This document shows, piece after piece, positions 41,201 to 53,200 of a stretch of 64,000 nucleotides of DNA. The stretch covers positions 34,814,901 through 34,878,900 of the forward strand of contig CM068835.1 of assembly GCA_028554795.2 (NCBI GenBank), given 5' to 3'. Position 1 is the stretch's first letter. Each line of letters opens with the position of its first letter. Both the position numbers and the translations under genes were made by a program. Source of the DNA: Sinohyriopsis cumingii. Taxonomy: Eukaryota > Mollusca > Bivalvia > Unionida > Unionidae. The notes under the pieces were generated by a model. That model was not told where the DNA came from. It worked only from the letters and a program-made list of their open reading frames with translations, and ran no database searches.

Positions 41201-44200
41201 TCAGTTATTTTGACGCCAGAATTTATAGGATTCTTTCTTACCCAGTAAGTCACCCACAACTCTGGTTAAGGTACACGGCTAAAAAATGAAATTGCTGCAC
41301 AGACACATTCAGACACATTTAGTGGTATTACCTTTGACATCTTGACCATAAGGTCACTGTTTCTTCCTTATCAAAAGTGCAAGCCATCCATGAGGTTTGG
41401 TCCAGGTCTGTTATACAAAACTAAAGTTATTGTGCAGAAAGCATTTTTCTTCTTTGATACTATAACCTTGATGGTCAAAGTTGTGGCCCAAAAATAAATG
41501 GACTTTTACCATACACCAAGTGCAAGCCAATCACAAAATCTGGTCTGCGATGCACAAATAATAATTGTGCAGAAAATATTTTACTCTTTCAGTAACAGAG
41601 AACCAGACGATTGATCTTTTGTCCTCAAAAGAGACATGCTTCTTTCTTTCATCAAGATGAATTTACCTGTTAAGCATGGAACTGAAGATATCATGTGGAG
41701 AAGGAAAAGCTAACAAACAGATGGGCAGACAGACAAATGAATGGACAGACATGGTCATAGCATAATATGCTCTGCAAAAAGGCAGTGTAAAAAAATACAG
41801 GATCTTTAGCCCCATGCCAACAACCCTAAGAAGTGGACACAAGGTCTGGTGAATTTCTACCCAGAAATTTGGAAGGAGATCGGGTGACAGAAAGATGAAT
41901 GGACTGACAGATGATTTAAACCTATCTCCACTGCCTTTTAAAATGTGCAACCTACCTGTTCAAAGCGTTTTAAATGCAAGGTCAGTACTGCCGGTGGCTG
42001 GATAATTAGGTACTTCTTGTTGGCATTGGAATAAACTGTCTCTATCTTCTCTGCAAGAAAAACATGAGCATTTGTTACCCATTGCTGAACATCCTGTTTG
42101 AAGGAAGTCATTTGAATAAGGCATAACATTTTTCCATAAAAAGCTTTTGAAAATTACTGTATGGTAGGCAGAAAGAGCAACTTGCTTGTGAGACAACAAT
42201 CAAACTGTTATTTAAAATTATTTACCATCATGACTTTCCTGAAAACAAAGCATGCATAAAAAGGCCAATGATCTTCTTTTCTCATTCATTTTCATCCCCT
42301 TGCCATCATGGTGGAGTGGGCAAGATTTCTTGCTCATTGAAAGTAAATCTTTTTGATACATACAATATTATATAACTTTTTTGTGTGGCAGTACATAGCT
42401 TTACAGTGCTGGTGTGCTGTAAAACCCACAATCAACCAACCAACTGGAACATCTACCAAGCTTTCCACACGCATTCATTAGCTAACACATCTCCATCATA
42501 ATAACCAAAGTGTGATGACTTAAGCAAGAATATTTAGCCGAATGAAAACATGCACTGATATGTCAAAATTAAAAACACCTATGTTGCTTTTCAAAAAGTA
42601 CAATACAGATGGAAGCCATCACAAATGTCTATACTTTTGATTTGTATCCCCATTCTTACAGCCTTCATCCACTCCCACTCACTGGGATGCTTTGTTGTTG
42701 TTGTTGTTGTTCTAGGGTTTAACGCCATTTTTTAACACAAGATAAGCTATACATGGCAGCCAGTATAACTGGTGGAGGAAGAACCCTGCAAAACCCAGGG
42801 AAAAACCACCAACCAACAAGAAGCTACTGGCAGGCTTTCCCACATACCCACGCTAGCCGAGCCTTGGACTCGAACCCACACAGACAGAGGTGAGATGGCA
42901 GTGATCCAGAACAGTGAGCACTTTAGACCACTCGGGGCCCCCACCCACTGGGATGCATTCAAGATATTAATCCATTGTTATCATCTATTCATAAAATGTC
43001 ATGCCAACATCATACCAAATCTATTAACCTTCTGTGACCTATGTCCTCCCCCCTTTCCTACTCTTTTCTTAGTGTGCTGCATACTGGATCCAAGACTATT
43101 GTTGTCATCTACTCATCTTCCTGAAATATCATACCAAAATATCATGACCCTCCCTCAATTAGTACAGACGGAACTGTGGTTACAATGAGAACTGTGATGG
43201 ACAAATGGATGGGTGTGGCCTATTCCAACAGTGAAACATCAATTATCTGGGGGCATTTCATTCAGATTATTAATCAACTGGATGATAGATGTTTTACTGT
43301 AAAAGAACTGTGGATACAAAAACTGGGTTGGGAGAAGGATAAAAACAGTATTATAACACTACAGGGATATGGAAGATTAGGAAGAACGCTTACCTTTGTG
43401 GGGATTTTGCTTATGCTTAAGCTTTGTGCAATTCTTGCAGCCAAACTTGTTGTTTCCAGTCAAAAGTTCTGGAGAGGTGAACAGATTTAGACAAGACTCA
43501 AGAGAGCATTCATGGGAAGCTGGGTGATATCTTGGTGCTAGAGTTGAGACAGATTTTTTCTGCCCCTCTCCCCTGATCTCTTTGCGTGAGCTAACTGGCC
43601 GTGAAGCCTGTGGAGTTGATGGTTTTGTGTATTGCACAATGAATGAAACGGAAACATCTTCATCGTTTCCAGTTTTAAGTGGTTTTTCATTGTTATCTAC
43701 TGTAACAGAGTCCATACTTTCTACTCTTTGTGTAGACATACTTGTATTATTTGAAACATTACAATGACTAGTGTTGACCGGAACAGCCACATAATTAATT
43801 TTCACAGACTCTTCACTAGACTTGTCCTGAATAGTCAATTTTTCCATATTCTGAGGTAAATCTTCTGAAATAGTTGAAGTAGTAATCTCACTGACATTCA
43901 AGGTGCTAATTCCAGATTTAACATCTGAAATTACCTGCTCCCCAATACTTGACTGTTTGCAATTAAAAGGTTTGCTGCCTGCAGCAGCCGTGAGTTCCAC
44001 TGATTCCTCAAAACTTACATCACCATTCACAAGATAACCGTTTGTAACTGGTCCATTTATATATTCCACATGTACACTAACATTTAATTTATCTTTGGAA
44101 TCAGTTGATGATCTCTGTTCTGCTACATCATCATCTGCAGTCTTACTAAGGTCTGGTTGAGGGAGTATGTTACCCTTTGCATGACTGGAATTCATCTCTC

Positions 44201-47200
44201 CATTAGAAATTGGGATCTCATTCCTAGATTCACCAGCTTCCTCTGTTTCCTCAACAGCAATACATCTACCATTGGGCATCACCATGAAGGTAACATTTAC
44301 ATCTTTTGTTGCATTCGTAGAGATGCTGTTCTCCAATTGATCAGCCATCTTACATGTTCCAGAATCCACAGAGTTGACTAGATTTGGTACATTTTTTGAT
44401 TGTGCTGATAAACTTATGTCAGGACTTTGGAATGTTTCCACACCATTTTCTACACTGCCAACCATTCCAGAATCAGCCACTGTAGAATCAACAAGAGTGT
44501 GACAGTACCTAGATGCATCACTTTCCAAGTTGTCTTCAACATCAGCATCTGTTCAGAAAACAGAAGGTTGAAAACATGATACAAAATCTTGACTAAGAAC
44601 TATGAAATTTTGTATGGCACATGACAGTAAAAAATATTAACATGAAATATTTCTTTTAAAATTTTAAGGAATACTTTGTTTCTTAAAAAATATTTAGCAA
44701 AAAATATTAATGAATTTATTTTGTTTTCGAAGACCAACAATACAATTTTCATGGTGGCTGCCTAGTGGCAATATCTGAGGTCTAATCAGTATCATTTTTT
44801 TTTATATTCAGGACCATTTTATTTATATTAATCTTCTGGTAAAACCCCCACATTGATATGACTTTCCATATACAATAACAAAATTTTCAAAAAGGCTGCC
44901 ATGGTGGCCATACTGGAAGCTTATTTGGGACCAATTTCATTTAGTACCAACTACATATAAAAAGTCTTCTGGGTCACAAGACATACAAAAAGCCTTCTTG
45001 AACAACACTGAAACGGACAATTTTACACAGAGCAAAACATGGCAAGGCTTCATTTAGACTATTCACATAATGTAGATTTTTATTTGCACCAGTTCAGGTT
45101 TCATTGTGAAAGTTTTCTTGCAAAGATAATTTCAAATCATGTGACATGGAAAGTTTGGATGATTAATGTACTCATATGTCTGGGCAGCATCAGTTATTAT
45201 AGTTCATGAATTTGAGAAGAAAACAACATAAATTTTTCCCAAAACACTGAAATAAAACCATGTTTTAAATTTGTTAATGCTCTTTTATAAGATATAGGAC
45301 CCTCTATTAAATGATAGTTTCTGTAAGTATATCAACAAACATATTAAAAAGTTTATTTAATTAGACAGAATGCACTGCTTTGCATTTTATACACATTTAT
45401 GACATAGTCCTTAGTTTCTTGTAAAATTTCATGTCAAGTTCATGTCTGTGGCCAATCGTCCCTTGTTAAATAAATGTGCTGCTATGGAACAAAAAATCAA
45501 ACCTAACTTGTTGTAATGGCTTTGTTTTTCTCTTTGTATACCAGTGAACATCCATAATTCCCTCTAAATATCAATCAAATTGAATTCGTGACAGAATCAG
45601 TTTGAGATCCTGAATACTAATAAATGGGTGAAAGTTGGGGGAAAACAAAATTACTGAAAAATAGGCCAGGGGTCCAAGACCTCATTTGGGGTCTAGGCAT
45701 ATGAAGCAACCTGGAAGCTAAAATAGAAGTAATTTGACACTATATATTTGCATGAAAATTGTAACCGAACAATCCAAAATTCTGAATTTTTAATATGATG
45801 CATACATCCATTAAATCATTAATACATAAATTTCTCAATGTAGCTTTTGAAAAAAATGTGCACTCTTTAGCTCAACAAAATTTTTCCATTATTATTCTGT
45901 AAATGTGAAAATTAAGGAGCTAAACACAAAACTCAGATGGAAATGTTTGATACATTATAAATCAAGATACCAAAACTGAATGTAACAAACAAACATGACA
46001 ATAGTTTTATGAAATAATTAATTTGCTGTGTAAATCAATGAGGCTCTTTCAGTTAACAAATAACCACAACTGCTTCTTCTAAAAGGATATTAAATAATTC
46101 ATTTTCATTCACTTAGTCAACAAATAATATTCTCTCAGTCCTAAATTTATTACAATGTACTGTTCTTTTAGCCATTTATACATTTGTACCTGTCTGAAAT
46201 GGAGAGAAGAAAAAAACATTAATGCAGTTATTGTCTGCAAATTTAGCATGGGAAATATTCCAGTCATCCCGACCAATGACTAACATGCTAAGATAATGCA
46301 AAAAATTATTATTTCTGAAAAAAAAATCTTTTTCTGAAGCAACATGGGAGGTAGAAAAAACAATGGTGGAATAACATAGGATGGGAGGTATATGATCAGC
46401 TGAGGTGTCTCACTCAAGTAATTCAGTGCCCTCTATCCACTATCATTCCTATGAAGTAACTGTAGGAATAAAAAAAACAGTGGAATATAACAACTTAGTT
46501 ATTCATGTTTCCACTGAGGGCACTGAATTATTAAGAAATTTATGATTCAGCAGAACATATGAGAGCCTCAAGTGAACTGAATACCACATAAAAACTTCCA
46601 TTTGCTCACTGAACAGTAAATCATAAGTTTAAAATTTAGTATCCCTAAGCATTGATTGTTTTGCTGCTAAACACTTTATAACCAATTCAACCACCCCCCA
46701 ACACCTCCCCCAAAAAACTCAACAGGTTTACACAGTTTGGAAGATCAACCTGTGGGGACATTCTGAAGACAGAATTTCTGTCATATGACAAATAACGTTT
46801 ACCCATGCCAGTATCTAAAATGAGGTTATTACCCCATATCACTGCCTTTCATGCTGTGTATTCTGAACTGAATTTGTTATCTGGCAAAACTGCATCACCC
46901 TCTGCATTAAATTTATTTGAATCAAAATATGAACAAAGTTGTTGTGATGAAAGAAAAACATAGCCAATAAAAAGTAAAGCCTTTGTCACACTATCCTGCT
47001 ATTGCAGGCAACATAAAAAGTAACTCTGTCTCAGTGTCCTGTTAATGCACGTGAGGAGTAACAACTTTATCTCACTATCCTGTAATTGCGACTGGGATAA
47101 GACATTACAACTTTGTCTCACTATCCCGTTAATGAAGGTGAGATAAAAACTAAAAATATTTCCAACCATCTCCCTACTGCCTTTGATATAAAAGTAAAAT

Positions 47201-50200
47201 AAAAAGCTCTTCTGAGCTATTTGGCATTCTATAACATTCTCTACCCACCTGATGCAGATCTTTCTTCCTCCATATCTTTGGTATCCTCTTCCTTATCTTC
47301 TTCTCTGTCTCCTTCCTCTCCTTCCTCCTCATCCCCCTCCTCCTCTTCTCCCTCTTCCTTCTTCCCTTCCAAAGGGGCAATCCTATTAAGGGATGTTTTA
47401 CTAGCTCTCTTCAATAAAAAAACAAAAACAATATATGAAGGCTGAATTCCAACATTCTGCAAGGTAATAAGAAAATTGTGGAGCGTAATCTCAGTATTTG
47501 GCTGGATCAAAACTAAATTGGTGTGGAGCATAATTTCAGTACATGGCTAGGTCAATACTAAATTGGTGTGGAGCAGAATTTCAGTACATGCTTAGGTCAA
47601 TACTAAATTGGTGTGGAGCATAATTTCAGTACATGGCTAGGTCAATTCTAAACTGGTGTGGAGCATAATTTCAGTACATGGCTAGGTCAATACTAAACTG
47701 GTGTGGAGCATAATTTCAGTACATGGCTAGGTCAATACTAAATTGGTGTGGAGCATAATTTCAGTACATGGCTAGGTCAATACTAAATTGGTGTGGAGCA
47801 GAATTTCAGTACATGCTTAGGTCAATACTAAATTGGTGTGGAGCATAATTTCAGTACATGGCTAGGTCAATACTAAACTGGTGTGGAGCATAATTTCAGT
47901 ACATGGCTAGGTCAATACTAAACTGGTGTGGAGCATAATTTCAGTACATGGCTAGGTCAATACTAAATTGGTGTGGAGCATAATTTCAGTACATGGCTAG
48001 GTCAATACTAAATTGGTATGGAGCATAATTTCAGTACATGGATAGGTCAATACTAAACATGGCTAGGTCAATACTAAATTGGTGTGGAGCATAATTTCAG
48101 TACATGGCTAGGTCAATACTAAACTGGTGTGGAGCATAATTTCAGTACATGGCTAGGTCAATACTAAATTGGTGTGGAGCATAATTTCAGTACATGGCTT
48201 GGTCAATACTAAACTGGTGTGGAGCATAATTTCAGTACATGACTAGGTCAATACTAAACTGGTGTGGAGCATAATTTCAGTACATGGCTAGGTCAATACT
48301 AAATTGGTGTGGAGCATAATTTCAGTATATGGCTAGGTCAATACTAAACATGGCTAGGTCAATACTAAATTGGTGTGGAGCATAATTTCAGTACATGGCT
48401 AGGTCAATACTAAGCTGGTGTCGAACGTAATTTCAGTACATGGCTAGGTCAATACTAAATTGGTGTGGAGCATAATTTCAGTACATGGCTAGGTCAATAC
48501 TAAATTGGTGTGGAGCATAATTTCAGTACATGGCTAGGTCAATACTAAATTAGTGTGGAGCATAATTTCAGTACATGGCTTGGTCAATACTAAACTGGTG
48601 TGGAACATAATTTCAGTACATGGCTAGGTCATTACTAAATTGGTGTGGAGCATAATTTCAGTACATGGCTAGGTCAATACTAAATTGCTGTGGAGCATAA
48701 TTTCAGTACATGGCTAGGTCAATACTAAATTGGCAAGATGACAGGTAGTACAAGTTCAGGCTTTGGATGGATCACAAAACAAACATACATTGGTTTGAAA
48801 AATCAACAGAAACAGCTAATGTATATACAGCAAAGCTTCTGAAATAACTAATCCCATATGAAGAAGAAAGTTATACAACTTAGGTAATGTGACTGTTAAC
48901 ATTATGAAACCTTATCATGTAATTTGTAATATATGATTTAATTACAGCATTAACTGTATTAAAGTGAATTCAGTTTTTCAAAGACAAAATGTTTTTTTAA
49001 ATATTTTATTATAACATTAGAAGTACCTAAAATACTTTTCATATCCCAATGCACCCACCCCTACACACATCAAGAAAAGGCATTAAAGGCATCTTTGGCT
49101 TGGTGAGTAACAGTAGTCCCAAGCTGCTTTCAGCTTGCAGGAAAAGAAAGCCAAACAAGTCTTCCAAACATGGTTTTAATGTTGTTTTTTAAAATCTTGC
49201 TGGCTTGATAGAAGTGGGGTGGACTCGGAGTTTAAAGGGTTGTAAATGTACTCTTAACATATTATGATTCTGTAATATGCCTGGGAAAAAAAGTGGTTAA
49301 AAAAAGCCAAAACAGCATAAATATACCTGAAGAAGCTGAGAAGGGAAGTTTCATATGTAAGTTTATAACAGCTGCACTGTAGTGGTACGACATGCAGAGT
49401 GGTTATGTTACTCAACACAGTTATTAATGATTTAAGAAGGAAGACAGATAGCAAGAACTGTGCAAGCTGTGTGAGTGGCTACTTTATGTACAACTAATAG
49501 CAGCAATGTAAAAGAAGGAAAAAAGATAAACTGCCACATCTGATACCTTCGCCAGCTTTTTTGCCTGCTTCCTCTTTTTCTTACTCATGTGTTTGCTGAC
49601 CTCTTTGGTTGCTGCCCCCTCAATCCCTTTCAATATATGTGCATCTTTATTATCTTCCATGCTCTCTTTGCTATCCTTTTTCTTTGTACTGGTCATCTGA
49701 TTAGGTCTTTGGGGCTGCAAGTAAATGTAATTTTTAAATTCTACCTAATTCAAGATAACTGACAGCAAATTCCTGCTAAATGTATAATGCACTCACAACA
49801 GTTCTCATGGCCTGATCTTGTCTATGATTACAGAAAGAGGAATAATAATTTCAAAATGATATGTACACCATCTTGCCAACATCCCTTAACTGTACCATAT
49901 CTTTTTAACCCATAGAATACATTGGACCTTTCATGAAATAATGTCAATTAGTAGCATTAAAAATGAATCAGGTGTTCTCACCTAAATTCATGCATTGATG
50001 TATTCACCCTGTTATCTGACTTACATATACTTTGTTGTTGTTGTTGTAGGGTTTAATGCCATTTTTCAGCACAAGATAGGTGGCCAGTATAAACGGTGGA
50101 GGAGGAACCCTGGAAAACCCTGGAAAGAACCACTGACCCACAAGAAGCTACTGGCAAGCTTTTTCACATAGCCACATTGGTCGAGTCCAAGACTTGAACC

Positions 50201-53200
50201 CACACAGACAGAGGTGAGACGGCAGTGATCCATAACAGTGAGTGCTTTAGACCACTTGGCCACTCAGGGCCCCTACAGATACTTTAACATTGTTGACACT
50301 GTCTCCATCATCCCAATCAGAAAAGTGATACTAATGTATTTTTATGTTAGCAGCCATGCCAACCCTAACAAGACCTTCTCAGCAAGGCAATAGATATTTT
50401 TCTGTAAGTCAGACCAATTTTCAGTAAGTTGTAACCAAATCATCTCCTGATATTTTCAAGTTGGAAAGCACAAAGAATGTTCTGCGGTGTAATCAGAGAC
50501 TGATGCATTGACAGTAAACATTATGTTCAACTAAAAAGTTTGTCAAGTATACTTAGACCTTAATTACCTCCAGTATAGTTTCACAAACTGCAGTTCCAAA
50601 CCCTATGGAGTTCAATGTTTTTCTGTCTCTCAACTTTACATAATACTAGGCCTTTTTAAATTTCATGTGATGATGGCAATCATCTCAACTGCCACAAGTC
50701 ATATTCAAATCAACATGATATCCAATAAATGTAATACTTTCCATCAATGTTTTGTTTTATTCCAAGACATCAGGATATTTCTTTATCTTCTGAGTGTCTG
50801 AGGTACTTCTATAAAGTTAGTATGGTTCCCTGACCAACTCCATTGATTTTATTACAAAACCTGGATCTGATTCACTCACCAACAAGCCATTATCCAAATT
50901 TTACCCCAACAATCATATTTCCATAATTTCTGCAATTAATCCGCAAATCCTAATTCTAAGGGTAATTTTGTAACTTTCAAGCAAATCAAAAGGGTTGTTA
51001 GGTCTGTGCTTGCTCAGGCGAGACAAATATGAAGATCTCAATAACAAGACCACCTCTGGTTTAAAAAAGAATTCCTCAAAGATTTTAAATTCTCTTGAAA
51101 AGGGAATTAAAGTTCATTTATTTTCATGTAAATTTTCAAGTGTTTCCATACAATGACAATTTCTTTTCAGAATTTAAATTAGTGGATTAAGGACAGGCTC
51201 CAATTATTTCAATAGATGGACCAACATACAGTCTTAAATTAATATTTTCAACCAACCACAAATTACCAAATACACTCGCTTTTAAGTGAACAATTTTTTA
51301 AACTGAAAATTCATTTCATGCAGAGATGGGGTTATAAGTGTGACACAGAATTATTTTTCATAAATCTAGGGGTAATGTTGGAAACTCTAAATGTTTACAG
51401 TACATACTACAAATACAGCCACTTCAAATATTTTTACATTTTCATACTGCCCACCACAAAGTGAAGTGCCTGTCAATGCTGTATACATTGGGTGTTGACA
51501 AGCAAGTATACTGTTTCTCTTGTGGAAGTCAGAACAACCTGCATCTGTATTAATATTTGTGTTTTGCTGCAGAATAAGCTTTGATTTAAGTTGTATTTTC
51601 CCTTTCCAGTATGGCTTGTACATTTCTCCAAAGTGCAACTTGGATGCACATATAACAAGTTACCCCTTCAGACTGATCCAATTTACAAAATCTTCCCCGA
51701 TTTATAAGAGGACCAAAGATAAATTTGGGGGTTGTTGGCAAGTTGATTTATAATCGATTGTATATGAGAAAATTCATACTCCATGAAAAACAATGAATTC
51801 ACTGCAGTCTCAACTTTTAAAAAAATCTTACCTTCTCCTCCATGACAGGCAGAGACAAATCCAGGAATGGTTCCAAAATCTGTGAGATCTAGAAAACAAC
51901 ATAAAGTTACAAAAGTTGAATAATTTTAAACGTCAGAAGAAATTAAACTTTAAGCTAGATGAACAGGGATACTATTTTAAGCACTGCCTCAGCTAAAGAG
52001 AAAATCAAGTGTAAGGTATGAAATGTACTCAAAGAATTTAATTCACATAATTTAGTAATTATTTTTTATATATGGAGAGTTTTATTTATTAAATCTTAAG
52101 AATTTCAGCACAGATAGCCCAACAGTTTAGGAAAACATAACCTTTAATATCTCAATTTCTCTGATCCAAGAGATTCTTACAGAAAGCGATACATTAGTGA
52201 CATGTAACCAGAACTTCTGAATACTGATGTATTAGCTTCAGTTCTACTGAATTTAACCCAATCATCATATATGTGCAAAAGTGATAGCGAGAGAGGAGAG
52301 AAAGAGAGGGAGTGACAGATGTTTGTATGCCATCATTGCAAGTGTGAGTACTGGGTATACTCCCTAACTCACAATGCCTGCAATCACTCTATAAATACAT
52401 TACAATTTAGTAGTTTCCAAGAACAGACTAGTTGTATTAAGCATGTGAATATCACAAATCTATTACTTGAAAGCTGATAAAAAGCATGTCAGAACCTTCC
52501 AATACAAAAGGATACACTTACATGTTTGCATTCTTCACACGTTACAGTGCTAATAAGACAGCCTCCAAACAAAGAATCCACAAATGTGTGCTTAACCTGG
52601 CGACCATATTCTGAAGGATAACAGATTAGATAAATATTATGTACCAAACAGAAGCAATCTTTATGTAATGTTTAGTGATTTTGATCAATAATATGAATTT
52701 AAAATTTTGGCTAATTATATTTTAGCTATCTGAGAGATCAATAGGAATTAAAACATGAAAGTTAAAAAAAAATTCAAAATCTCATTTTGCTGTGAAATCA
52801 CCTAAATTTCTTCACTGCTAAGTATGCCCTCTATAACATACAGGATTTATTAGCATCTACAACACATACTCTCAGATCTACCTAAACATAATAAATGCAG
52901 ATCATGGTTTATTTTGTTGACTTGAAACCTCTAGTCTCCTTTAGCCAGTGCTTAAGCATCCAACCTCTCCCAATGTTAGAGCATGACAGGTGTTTTACTA
53001 AAAGAATGAACTTCTCCCTGTGGGCTCCTTGCACATGCCTATTAGCTTACAGGTAAAAGTTTCCCAGGTTAATCCAGTTCAAGTTGTAAGGTCATGCCCA
53101 AGTCTGAGGTTGTGCTATCATGAATGGGGTGTGGTAACTCTCTTGGCAGCTACCTGTTTCTCATTGTAAATCAGTTCTATCATTTGTGAGACCATGTGAC

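Larger units (their letters stand above)
44549..47248 (-). other. intron between exons 9 and 10
   Basis: AT-rich. Holds repeat F copy 1, the 15-bp inverted repeat at 46419 and the degenerate tandem repeat at 46980. No other exon is needed, because the phases join across it. Confidence 0.75.

Noticed and set aside
42380..42450. SINE or LINE tail (TGCTGTAAAACCCACAATC)
   Set aside because: Only a short tail-like stretch; no head or body is visible upstream.
47221..47445. Serine-rich plus-strand open frame
   Set aside because: Antisense shadow of the acidic exon 9 of USP16/45.
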